This document shows, piece by piece, positions 8,767-16,357 of a stretch of 64,000 bases of DNA (position 1 is the stretch's first letter; each line of letters begins with the position of its first letter). The translations under genes and the position numbers were made by a program. The notes below the pieces were generated by a model that was given only the letters and a program-made list of their open reading frames with translations, searched no databases and had not been told where the DNA came from. Source of the DNA: Bradyrhizobium liaoningense (lineage in GTDB: Bacteria > Pseudomonadota > Alphaproteobacteria > Rhizobiales > Xanthobacteraceae); the NCBI RefSeq assembly GCF_018130785.1, contig NZ_JAFCJT010000003.1, positions 62,001-126,000 on the forward strand, written 5' to 3'.

Positions 8767-9756
8767 ATGATGGATCGACGCGATCTCTTGCGCGCCGCAG
8801 CGGCATTGCCGTTGTTGCGGGCTGCATTGCCTGAGCCGGCCTTCGCGCAGGCCTATCCGGTGCGCAACATCACCCTGATCGTGCCGTTTCCGGCCGGCGG
8901 TCAGGCCGACCTTGCGGCGCGCCCTGTGGCGATGGCGCTGGAGCGGATCCTCGGCAAGCCCGTCATCGTCGATAACCGCGCCGGTGGCGGCGGCGGATCG
9001 GTCGGCAATGCCGCCGCGGCGCGCGCAGAGCCCGACGGCTACACCCTGCTGATGACGCTGTCCTCGCTCGCGGTGCTCCCCGAAGCCGACCGTCTGTTCG
9101 ACCGACCCGTTGCCTACGAAGTCTCGCAGTTCATGCCGATCGCGCGCGTGCTCGCCGATCCCACGCTGCTCGCGGTGCCGGCCTCGGCGCCGTGGAAGAC
9201 GGCGCAGGATTTTGTCGACGATGCGAAGAAGCGCCCGGGCCAGATCACTTACGGCTCGTCCGGTCCTTACGGGACGCTGCATGTCGCGATGGAGATGTTC
9301 GCAAGCAGCGCCGATATCAAATTGCTGCATGTTCCGTTCCGCGGCGCCGGCCCGGCGCTGACCGCGCTGCTCAGCGGCACCGTGCAGGCGATCGCAGCCG
9401 CGCCTGGCACGCTGAAGCCGCAGGTCGACGACGGCAAGCTCCGCGTGCTCGGCAATTGCGGCGCGCAGCGCATCGCAAGCTTTCCTGATGTGCCGACCTT
9501 CCAGGAGCTCGGCTACAAGGATGTCGAGATGTACATCTGGGCCGGCCTGTTCGCGCAGAGCTCGCTGCCGGCGCCGATCGCGACCCGGCTGCGCGAGGCG
9601 ATGGCGCAGGTGATGACGAGCCCCGACGTGCTCAAGGCCTTCGACACCTCGGGCAGTCTCGTCGCCTATCAGGACGCGCCGGCCTTCTCGCAATTCGTCG
9701 CGGCCGACAGCACGCGTCTGATTGCGGCGGTGAAGAAGATCGGCAAGGTGGAGTAG
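8767..9756 (+). CDS. Bug/TctC-family tripartite tricarboxylate transporter substrate-binding protein
   Basis: This is a 329-residue periplasmic binding protein of the Bug (TctC) family. The N-terminus has a twin-arginine-like motif, DRRDLLR, followed by a hydrophobic stretch ending in AFAQA, so export by Tat is likely. Mature family motifs follow: IVPFPAGGQADLAARP, VDNRAGGGGGSVG, and SSGPYGTLHVAMEMF. Such proteins bind carboxylates, aromatic acids or similar anions. No TctA/TctB membrane partner is nearby, which is common because these genomes hold many orphan Bug proteins. The ligand cannot be predicted from sequence by eye. Confidence 0.92.
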   Translation: MMDRRDLLRAAAALPLLRAALPEPAFAQAYPVRNITLIVPFPAGGQADLAARPVAMALERILGKPVIVDNRAGGGGGSVGNAAAARAEPDGYTLLMTLSSLAVLPEADRLFDRPVAYEVSQFMPIARVLADPTLLAVPASAPWKTAQDFVDDAKKRPGQITYGSSGPYGTLHVAMEMFASSADIKLLHVPFRGAGPALTALLSGTVQAIAAAPGTLKPQVDDGKLRVLGNCGAQRIASFPDVPTFQELGYKDVEMYIWAGLFAQSSLPAPIATRLREAMAQVMTSPDVLKAFDTSGSLVAYQDAPAFSQFVAADSTRLIAAVKKIGKVE

Positions 9757-9765
9757 GGAGTCTCT

Positions 9766-9959
9766 CTAGAATTCGCGCGGACCAGGCCCCGCAGCGTGTG
9801 CCGGTCATATCCCGATGCGAACGCGCCCTCATAAGAAGCCTTGAACGATGTCACGGTTGTGAGATCCCACCGGATCTCCGCGCCGGTGAACGCCACCGTG
9901 CGAGCCCGTTCGACACCGGTGATCGCGAACGGAATGCCGGGCGCGCCCACGGACGGTAG
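9766..9959 (-). pseudogene. Remnant of an autotransporter beta-barrel C-terminus
   Basis: The minus strand encodes about 64 residues resembling the last strands of an autotransporter domain: GIPFAITGVERARTVAF, then AEIRWDLTTVTSFKASYEG, then FASGYDRHTLRGLV. The upstream side ends at an in-frame stop at 9960-9962, so the passenger and most of the barrel are gone. Directly after LRGLVRA the next frame reads TTC TAG, the Phe-stop expected at a barrel end, so a one-base loss seems to have shifted the end. No start signal is seen. It sits between the Bug gene and an AraC regulator. Confidence 0.55.
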
Positions 9960-10098
9960 CTACAGCGGCGCGTTGATGCATCAAATGGACAAAGGCGCAA
10001 ATTTCGATGGCCTGCCGCGCAACCGCGCTTGACGCGCGTTGCGCGCAACCGCCAACGCGATATTGGTACTCCGCTACACCAGCTGGAGACGCGCGCCG

Positions 10099-11070
10099 AT
10101 GGCGGCCGATGACCAATCGATCCATGGCGCGCCGCGCCTCGGCTATGCCGGCGACCCGCATGGACCGGCCTATGAGATGTGGCGGGAGGAATTTTGCCGC
10201 CGCGTGATGGCAGCCGATCTTGCGCCTTTGTCCGACGGCCCTCTTCACTGCGACGTCAAAGCGTTGATGTTGCCGCAGGCAACGATATCCTTCTGCAACG
10301 GCACGCCGATCAGATTTATGACGCTCGGCGCCAGCGACACTCTGGCGCTGCTGATGGCGCCGGATTCGCCACTGCACGCGGTCATGGGCCGTCGCGCGCT
10401 CGAAGTCGCGCCGCTGGGCATCAGTCTCATCGACGCCTCCATCAAAGACGCATTCGTCTCGCAGCTCGAGCAGGGCGGCAACAAAGCCGCCTTGTTCGAC
10501 CGCAAGACGCTGCTGTCCTATTGCCCCGATGCCGAAGACAGCATTGCGCGGCCGCTCGATCATAACCCCGCGCTCACTGCGCTGCTGCATCGATATTACG
10601 ACTTCGCGGTTCAGCACGCCCCGGGACTCGATGCGCTGGCGCAGCACGCCGTTTCGCAGCACCTGATGGATTTGATGGTGCTGGTGCTCGGCGGCAGGCG
10701 CGATGCCACCGAACTGGCGAAAGAGCGCGGCCTCGCCGCGGCCCGGCTCGAAGCCATCAAGGCCGACATTCTGGCGCGGCTCGACGACGGCAGCTTCACG
10801 CTCGCCGACTTCGCGCGGCGCCATCGCGCCAGCCCTCGCACCATTCAATTGCTGTTCGAGCGCAGCGGCGTCACGTTCTCGGAGTTCGTGCTGGAGCAGC
10901 GGCTATTGCGGGCGGCACGGCTGCTGCGCGATCCGATGCACCGGGCGGGCAAGATCAGCGACATCGCTCATCTCTCCGGTTTCAACGACGTTTCGTATTT
11001 TCACCGGGCATTTCGACGGCGCTTCGGAATGACGCCCTCAGATGCGAAGGCGCAGCAAGCGGAAGGCTGA
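10099..11070 (+). CDS. AraC family transcriptional regulator
   Basis: This is a 323-residue regulator with a C-terminal AraC DNA-binding domain (about 215-320): LADFARRHRASPRTIQLLFER as first helix-turn-helix and ISDIAHLSGFNDVSYFHRAFRRRFG as second, the segment usually best conserved. The N-terminal 200 residues resemble the AraC-binding-like domain of the AraC_binding_2/Feo-type group, with no obvious ligand. I chose the ATG at 10099 (MAADDQSIHG); the frame is open 20 codons further up. No partner gene is adjacent; the autotransporter fragment upstream hints that its neighbourhood has been rearranged. Confidence 0.88.
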   Translation: MAADDQSIHGAPRLGYAGDPHGPAYEMWREEFCRRVMAADLAPLSDGPLHCDVKALMLPQATISFCNGTPIRFMTLGASDTLALLMAPDSPLHAVMGRRALEVAPLGISLIDASIKDAFVSQLEQGGNKAALFDRKTLLSYCPDAEDSIARPLDHNPALTALLHRYYDFAVQHAPGLDALAQHAVSQHLMDLMVLVLGGRRDATELAKERGLAAARLEAIKADILARLDDGSFTLADFARRHRASPRTIQLLFERSGVTFSEFVLEQRLLRAARLLRDPMHRAGKISDIAHLSGFNDVSYFHRAFRRRFGMTPSDAKAQQAEG

Positions 11071-11170
11071 ATTAGGTTCCAGGCGCGTTTTCACGTTTTG
11101 TTGTTGGTCCAGAACCGCCTCCCGCCTCATTGATTGATGAGAATTCGAGGGAGTCGAGAAGGATCGGGAC

Positions 11171-11524
11171 ATGCGAACAGAGCGGATTGCGCTGGGTTTG
11201 GCGCTTGCGATCGGCGGCGTTGTTGCGCAGAGCGCGGTGTCGGCACAGGAATATCGCGGCACAATGGAACAACAGATGGCCTGCACGCCGGATGTCTGGC
11301 GGCTGTGCAGCGACCAGATTCCCGACACGAATCGCATCGTGGCCTGCTTGCAGCAGAATACGCCGCAGCTATCGAGCTCATGTCGTGCGGTGTTCCAGTC
11401 GAACAACCAGGCCCAGCCACAGCAGCCGGTTCCGCGTGGCCGGGCTGTGCCGGCGCCGCGCTCCAACAATGCGCCGCCGCCTGTCGCCGCGCCACCACGT
11501 CCCTATGATGATGACAACGACTAG
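11171..11524 (+). CDS. Secreted protein with a short cysteine-rich domain
   Basis: This is a 117-residue protein of unknown function with a signal peptide (cleavage near VSAQE, residue 26). The mature part has a four-part pattern, MACTPDVWRLCSDQIPD...IVACLQQN...LSSSCRAVF, like one unit of the cysteine-rich repeats seen in many rhizobial secreted proteins. It ends in a Pro/Gln-rich low-complexity tail with DDDND. It stands alone between the AraC gene and the adenylate cyclase. The pairing of four cysteines suggests disulfides in the periplasm (inference). Confidence 0.75.
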   Translation: MRTERIALGLALAIGGVVAQSAVSAQEYRGTMEQQMACTPDVWRLCSDQIPDTNRIVACLQQNTPQLSSSCRAVFQSNNQAQPQQPVPRGRAVPAPRSNNAPPPVAAPPRPYDDDND

Positions 11525-11529
11525 GGTGT

Positions 11530-11602
11530 GATCGGGAAAAGTGTGATGCGATTTTCCGAAAAGATCGTGCTCAAGCGATAACCTGAAGCACGATGACGAT
11601 TC
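11530..11602. repeat. Dispersed intergenic repeat, copy A
   Basis: The core TTTTCCGAAAAGATC, followed by TGCTCAAGC and CCTGAAGC...CGATGACGATTC, recurs at 32075-32151 in the same order. Similarity covers over 70 bp with scattered changes. Both copies sit just after a gene. It is a dispersed intergenic element; no coding potential is seen. Confidence 0.8.
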
Positions 11603-11649
11603 ATTGTGAATTCATGCACCTTGGGCGCGCAGATGCGGTCGCAACCGCC

Positions 11650-12516
11650 TCACTCCCGACTCGTTCGGCGTTCCCCTTTGCTGTCCGACTCCGGTCGATG
11701 CCCGAGCGCTGTCCGCAAGATGACACCGAAGAGTATTGCTGCGACTGGCCAATGGAACCAGATCTTGTGCATGCCGGTGAAAACGTTGATCAGAATCAGA
11801 AAGCCCGAAACCGTGAGGGCCGCTGCAACCGGGCGGGGCAGCTTCGCCAGCCAATCCGAGACGAAGCCCATCCAATTGGATGGCTCGTGCCTGCTGTCAA
11901 TCCATCGAGCGCCAGTTCCCGAATCTGCAACTGCTCGGTCCTGGGGAGTGACGCTGTCGTCAACCGGGAAGCTCCGTCGCCCAGCGCTTTGGCCGCTCGT
12001 GGACACGCGATAGCTGGTCATGGGAGCAACGTTCTTCATTGGTCGCTGCCCGAGACAGTCGAAGCCAACGGACAATTTGTTGTGCACCTGATCGTAGACT
12101 GAACTAGAGATCACGACGCCGCCGGGTTCGGCGAGTTCTTGCAGCCGCGACGCGATATTGACCCCGTCGCCATAGATGTCGGACCCGTCCACCATCACGT
12201 CGCCGAGGTTGATGCCGATGCGAAACCGCATCGGGTCGGCGTGCGGCGGGTCCGAATCCTGGTTGGAAATTTCCTGCTGAATTTCGACTGCGCATTGCAC
12301 GGCTTCGACGACGCTGGCGAACTCGGCGATCACGGCATCGCCCCAGGTATTCACGATCCGGCCGTCATGGCGCTCCACCAGTCCCGCAAAGGCAGTGCGG
12401 TAGCGGCGCAGCGTCTCCAACGTTCCGGTCTCGTCTGCTCCCATGAGGCGAGAATAGCCCTGCACGTCAGCGCACAGGACGGTGGTCAATCGTCGTTTCA
12501 CCTTGTCGTCGGTCAT
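11650..12516 (-). CDS. Class III adenylate/guanylate cyclase with C-terminal 2TM domain
   Basis: This is a 288-residue cyclase that makes cyclic AMP (or GMP) from the triphosphate. The catalytic domain fills residues 8-175: TTVLCADVQGYSRLM supplies the first metal aspartate (Asp17), NTWGDAVIAEF the second (Asp60), and GINLGDV and YGDGVNIASRLQ follow. The C-terminal part (about 225-280) has two hydrophobic helices ending ILRTALGHRP, a 2TM anchor, so the enzyme is membrane-bound. No sensor domain precedes the catalytic part. It is last in a leftward set after ybaK and the haloacid dehalogenase, about 190 bp away, probably with its own promoter. Confidence 0.9.
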   Translation of the reverse strand: MTDDKVKRRLTTVLCADVQGYSRLMGADETGTLETLRRYRTAFAGLVERHDGRIVNTWGDAVIAEFASVVEAVQCAVEIQQEISNQDSDPPHADPMRFRIGINLGDVMVDGSDIYGDGVNIASRLQELAEPGGVVISSSVYDQVHNKLSVGFDCLGQRPMKNVAPMTSYRVSTSGQSAGRRSFPVDDSVTPQDRAVADSGTGARWIDSRHEPSNWMGFVSDWLAKLPRPVAAALTVSGFLILINVFTGMHKIWFHWPVAAILFGVILRTALGHRPESDSKGERRTSRE

Positions 12517-12709
12517 GGTCCATATGCTAGCCTTCCTGACCGGTAATTGCATCAGGCATCGCATCTGGCCCATCGCGGCTCAACGACCGGTTGTCCAGTC
12601 CCGAACCCGTCATAACGCTGCAATGAATTGCGGCCAGCCAGGTGCCAAAACCGACCTGGCGCGAGGTCGCCCTCCGCGCCGCGGTTCACGAGGACCGGCC
12701 GGAGCCGCC

Positions 12710-13177
12710 TTAAGGCCTGTGCTCGCAGACATCGACCCATTCGGCTGCGGTGAGCTCGGCCATGCGATCGGGCGTGATGCGAACCGCGCTGTGAGTCGAG
12801 CCTGCGGCCGGCACCACCACGTCGAACGCCTTCAGCGACACGTCGCAATAGATCGGCAGCGGCGACTTCAGCCCGAACGGGCAGACGCCGCCGACCTCGT
12901 GGCCGGTGATCTCGGCGACCTCCTCCAGTCCCAGCATCTTCGGCTTGCCGCCGAACGCAGCCTTGACCTTCTTGTTGTCCATGCGCGAGGTGCCGGCGGC
13001 GACGATCAGGATCACGCGCTCCCCGATACGCAACGACAGGGTCTTGGCGATCCGTCCGGGCTCGACGCCATAGGCTTCTGCGGCCAGCGGCACCGTGGCC
13101 GAGCTGATCGGGGATTCGATGACGGAGATGTCGGGGGCTTTCTCGGCAAAGAAGGCGCGAACGGATTGCAGGCTCAT
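12710..13177 (-). CDS. YbaK/EbsC-type aminoacyl-tRNA deacylase
   Basis: This is a 155-residue free-standing editing protein of the YbaK/ProX fold, which hydrolyses wrongly charged tRNAs such as Cys-tRNA(Pro) or Ala-tRNA(Pro). The conserved lysine is in GRIAKTLSLR, the GTSRMDNKKVK and GGVCPFGLKSPLPIYCDVSL stretches are the fold's signature, and the length is standard. It starts 41 bp after the stop of the haloacid dehalogenase gene on the same strand, so the two may be co-transcribed. The exact tRNA target cannot be assigned. Confidence 0.9.
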   Translation of the reverse strand: MSLQSVRAFFAEKAPDISVIESPISSATVPLAAEAYGVEPGRIAKTLSLRIGERVILIVAAGTSRMDNKKVKAAFGGKPKMLGLEEVAEITGHEVGGVCPFGLKSPLPIYCDVSLKAFDVVVPAAGSTHSAVRITPDRMAELTAAEWVDVCEHRP

Positions 13178-13218
13178 TCCAGTCAGCTCATTCCAAACTC
13201 ATGGGTGGGCGGCGATGC

Positions 13219-13950
13219 TTAGGCGATTGTTGGCAGTTCCGAGAGCGCGCGGACACGATGATCCGGCGCGAACCCAAGCTCGTCCATCTGGGTCCGGATC
13301 GCCTTGAACATCGTCAGCGGTGCCACGAGTTCGTTCTCGACGCAAGCCAGCGCCATCGCCTCGGGCGTCACGCGTTCGATCCAGGCGACGTTCAGCCCGA
13401 ACGACTTTGCGCCCGCGACGTCCCAGGGGTTGGACGAGACGAACAGAACCTCGTCCGGCCTGGTGCCGAACGCCTCCCCGATCAGCATGTAGGCCTCTGG
13501 AGATGGCTTGAAGACCTTCTTCGCATCCACGCTGATGGTGGCATCGAGCAGACGGTCGAGCCCGGAATTGCGCACGAGCGCATTCAGCATGTCCGGACTG
13601 CCATTCGAGAGGATGGCGAGTTTTCGCGGCTTCAGCGCCGCAAGCGCGCCGGCTGCATCCGGATAGAGACCGAGATGCAGATATTTCTCGATCACCCGCT
13701 CGAACGCCTCGCCTTCATAGGCGAGGCCGAGCAGGCGCAGCGTATAGGCGAGCGAGTCGCGCGTGACGACCGCAAAATCCTGGTAGCGCCGCATCAGCGA
13801 GCGCAACCAGGTGTATTCGAGCTGCTTGATCCGCCAGACCTGCGTGATGATCTCGCCATAGCCCGGAAACGCATCCTCGGTGATCTCCGCGACCGACTGG
13901 ATGTCGTAGAGCGTTCCGTAGGCGTCGAAGACGACGGCCTTGATGCTCAT
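13219..13950 (-). CDS. Haloacid dehalogenase, type II
   Basis: This is a 243-residue HAD-superfamily enzyme of the L-2-haloacid dehalogenase group, which releases halide from short 2-haloacids through an aspartyl ester. The residues expected from characterised members are present: nucleophile Asp9 in VVFDAYGTL, Arg40 in the VWRIKQLEYTWLR stretch, Ser115-Asn116, Lys148 in KVFKPSPEAY, Tyr154, and Ser173, Asn174 and Asp177 in SSNPWDVAG. The ATG at 13950 is chosen over an open extension of 29 codons. It heads a leftward set with ybaK. A fluoroacetate-dehalogenase homologue occurs at 62568. Confidence 0.92.
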   Translation of the reverse strand: MSIKAVVFDAYGTLYDIQSVAEITEDAFPGYGEIITQVWRIKQLEYTWLRSLMRRYQDFAVVTRDSLAYTLRLLGLAYEGEAFERVIEKYLHLGLYPDAAGALAALKPRKLAILSNGSPDMLNALVRNSGLDRLLDATISVDAKKVFKPSPEAYMLIGEAFGTRPDEVLFVSSNPWDVAGAKSFGLNVAWIERVTPEAMALACVENELVAPLTMFKAIRTQMDELGFAPDHRVRALSELPTIA

Positions 13951-14170
13951 GGCTCGCTCCTCTGGGACTTTGCGGTGGCGCACGGACAATACCGAAACGG
14001 CCCGGTACTCGACAAGATCGGAACCTTCTTCAAACAATCGTCACCCCGTCGACCTCGCGCAGCAGATTGACACTGCCGCCGGCAGGCGTTTAATTCAGGG
14101 TACGGGGATTTGCGATCTCCCCGCGAGGCGACATGCCCAAGTATCGCGTCCTGGTCACCAAGGACGCCGC

Positions 14171-14290
14171 ATGTCTTCTTTCATCTCGATCTCATCAGAG
14201 AAATTGTCCCCTCAATTGGTGCCGCCAGCGCGCCGACCCTCGTCGATGTCCGTATCGACAAGGATCGCGCGGTCTATTTGCGCACGCGAC
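14171..14290 (+). pseudogene. Frameshifted rhodanese / chromate-resistance-like N-terminus
   Basis: From the ATG at 14171 the frame reads SSFISISSEKLSPQ. A shift of one base at about 14212 then gives IGAASAPTLVDVRIDKD. Together these resemble the start of rhodanese-like proteins of the ChrB/sulfurtransferase kind, which carry ISPEKLARLIG...LVDVR...D. No continuation of the domain is seen before the SOD-like gene. It lies in the 411-bp stretch between the divergent dehalogenase and SOD-like genes; the rest of that stretch holds no other gene I can support. Confidence 0.45.
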
Positions 14291-14361
14291 AAGACGGCGA
14301 GCACCAAGAGCTAGCGAGCACACGGGGCCAAGTCGGGGACGACGATGAAGTGGAGGACTCC

Positions 14362-15081
14362 ATGACGACGAATACCGACCGCCGAGACTTCATCAGGGGC
14401 GTGGGGGCCGCCGCGGCATCGACCGCAATACTCGCGGGGACACAAGCCCTTGCGCAAGCCAATCAGCCAACAGGAGCCAGGCCAATGACATACCAGCCCA
14501 AGCCGATGCCGTTCGATCCGAAATCCATTGCCGGCATCTCGGAGAAGGTGCTCGTCAGCCACTACGAGAACAACTATGTCGGTGCCGTAAAGCGACTCAA
14601 CGCGATCGGAACGCAACTCGCCGAGCTAGACTTCGCGAAAGCTCCGAACTTCGTCATCAACGGCCTGAAGCGCGAGGAACTCGTCGCGTCAAACTCGATG
14701 ATCCTCCACGAAATCTATTTCGACGGGCTCGGCGGTGCCGGCAAGCCGAGCACACCACTTGCCGACGCGATCGCGCGCGATTTCGGCAGCATGGAGCGGT
14801 GGCGCGCGGAGTTCTCCGCCATGGGCAAGGCCGAAGGCGGCGGCTCCGGCTGGGTGATTCTTTCCTACTCACCGCGCGACAAGCGGCTGGTCAATCAGTG
14901 GGCCGCCGACCACACGACGACGCTGGCCGGCGGACGCCCCGTGCTGGTGCTCGACATGTATGAGCACGCCTATCACATGGATTATGGCGCGGCGGCCGCG
15001 AAGTATGTCGACATCTACATGGAAGCGATCAAATGGGACAACGCTGCAACACTGTACGATCAATACAGGCGGGAAGCCTAG
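14362..15081 (+). CDS. Tat-exported iron/manganese superoxide dismutase-like protein
   Basis: This is a 239-residue protein with a twin-arginine signal (DRRDFIRGVG, residues 6-15) and an Fe/Mn-SOD fold. The four metal ligands align: His67 in SHYENNY, His116 in ILHEIYF, and Asp198 and His202 in LDMYEHAY. GSGWVILSYS is also typical. The second-sphere residues of classical enzymes, the His and Tyr of HYGKHHxxY, are replaced (HYENNYVGA), so catalysis may differ. A GGAGG site precedes the ATG. It is followed after 3 bp by a secreted ConA-like protein, then a GlcG/HbpS-like protein, probably one operon. Confidence 0.85.
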   Translation: MTTNTDRRDFIRGVGAAAASTAILAGTQALAQANQPTGARPMTYQPKPMPFDPKSIAGISEKVLVSHYENNYVGAVKRLNAIGTQLAELDFAKAPNFVINGLKREELVASNSMILHEIYFDGLGGAGKPSTPLADAIARDFGSMERWRAEFSAMGKAEGGGSGWVILSYSPRDKRLVNQWAADHTTTLAGGRPVLVLDMYEHAYHMDYGAAAAKYVDIYMEAIKWDNAATLYDQYRREA

Positions 15082-15084
15082 GCG

Positions 15085-15747
15085 TTGTGCAAGAAAATGA
15101 GCGTAGCGCTCTTGGGGGCGGCGTTGTTCCTATTGTCGGTGGGAGGAAACGCGATGGCAGAAACTGTAAATTTTGACAACGCGGCAACCGGCGCAGCGCC
15201 CGAAGGCTGGACTCTGACGATGACGGGTCGTGGCCAGCCCAAATGGACGGTCGAGATGGAGTCGACGGCGCCAAGCAAGCCGAACGTCCTGAAACAATCC
15301 GGTCAGGCGACGTTTCCAGTGGCGCTCAGGAACGGCACCCGCATCCTGGACGGGTTTGTCGAGGTCAAGTTCAAGGCGATCGCAGGCTCCGAGGATCGTG
15401 CGGCCGGTATTGTCTGGCGCGCAAAGGATGCCGACAATTACTATGTCGTGCGGGCCAACGCTCTTGAAGACAATGTTGTGCTCTACAAGACGATCAAGGG
15501 TGTTCGCAGCGCGCTCGATATCGTCGGCCGGAAAGGCGGCTATGGCGTCAAGGTATCGGTGCCATCAGGTCAATGGCATTCCCTACGTTGCGAATTCGCG
15601 GGAAAGCTATTCAAGGTGACGTATGACGGCAAGCTGATGTTCGAGGTCGAGGACGAATCGATCAGGGACGCCGGCATGATCGGCTTGTGGACCAAGGCCG
15701 ACAGTGTCACCGTATTCGACGACCTGACGTACGGTGCGCTGAACTAG
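15085..15747 (+). CDS. Secreted LamG/DUF1080-like beta-sandwich protein
   Basis: This is a 220-residue exported protein (signal through NAMAETVNF). The mature part reads like a concanavalin-type jelly roll of the kind annotated as DUF1080 or 3-keto-disaccharide hydrolase-like: EVKFKAIAGSEDRAAGIVWR, YYVVRANALEDNVVLY, SGQWHSLRCEF and IGLWTKADSVTVFDDL. I see no convincing catalytic pair, so binding rather than hydrolysis is possible. The TTG at 15085 has GGGAAG about 8 bp upstream; the ATG at 15097 is the alternative. It lies between the SOD-like and GlcG-like genes. Confidence 0.72.
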   Translation: MCKKMSVALLGAALFLLSVGGNAMAETVNFDNAATGAAPEGWTLTMTGRGQPKWTVEMESTAPSKPNVLKQSGQATFPVALRNGTRILDGFVEVKFKAIAGSEDRAAGIVWRAKDADNYYVVRANALEDNVVLYKTIKGVRSALDIVGRKGGYGVKVSVPSGQWHSLRCEFAGKLFKVTYDGKLMFEVEDESIRDAGMIGLWTKADSVTVFDDLTYGALN

Positions 15748-15785
15748 GTTAACGTCGGCGTCGACCCGCTCACGTCGGAGAAACC

Positions 15786-16283
15786 ATGCTCGCTCGAACC
15801 CTGCTTGCGGCTACCGTTCTGTTGATGCCCGCGCACCCGGCAATGGCGGAGGAGCCGCTCGTAACCTACAAATCCCTGAGTCCCGAGCTGGCGCTTGATC
15901 TGGCCCGGGCATCGCTTGGCGATTGCCGATCACGCGGGTACCAGGTCGCCGTCGCGGTCGTCGATCGCTTCGGGGGGACACAGGTGATCCTTCGTGACAG
16001 GTTCGCAGGCGCCCACACCGTTTCAACGGCCTCGGGCAAGGCGTGGACCGCAGCAACATTTCGTACCAGCACCGCCGAACTGAATGCGGTCAGCCAACCC
16101 GGCATGATGCAGGCTGGTATCCGAAATCTCCCCGGCACGGTCATTATAGGTGGCGGATTGATTGTCGAAGCGGGCGGCTCGCTGGTCGGAGCCGTCGGTG
16201 TGTCTGGGGCGCCTGGCGGTGATGCTGACGAAGCCTGCGCCAGGGCCGGAATCGACGCCATACGCGACAAGCTGGAGTTCTAG
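15786..16283 (+). CDS. Secreted GlcG/HbpS-family protein
   Basis: This is a 165-residue protein with a signal peptide (through AMAEEP) and the GlcG/HbpS (DUF336) fold. Typical parts are YQVAVAVVDRFGG, SGKAWTAATF, GGGLIVEAGGSLVGAVGVSGAPGG and DEACARAGI. Members bind haem or cobalamin or act as redox-sensing extracellular partners; the chemistry here is open. It ends an apparent operon with an exported SOD-like protein and a ConA-like protein, so a role in handling periplasmic oxidants is a reasonable inference. Despite the family name it is not close to the glycolate genes at 21 kb. Confidence 0.85.
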   Translation: MLARTLLAATVLLMPAHPAMAEEPLVTYKSLSPELALDLARASLGDCRSRGYQVAVAVVDRFGGTQVILRDRFAGAHTVSTASGKAWTAATFRTSTAELNAVSQPGMMQAGIRNLPGTVIIGGGLIVEAGGSLVGAVGVSGAPGGDADEACARAGIDAIRDKLEF

Positions 16284-16357
16284 GGTCGCCTTGCCCCTCA
16301 GCGCTGGCAGAGCTGCTATAGCCGACCAAGCAGATTCCGCCAGCTTATGCGTTTCTG

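Noticed and set aside
9757..10098. Possible attachment site or insertion sequence next to the autotransporter remnant
   Set aside because: No terminal inverted repeats, direct duplications, tRNA end or transposase frame could be found.
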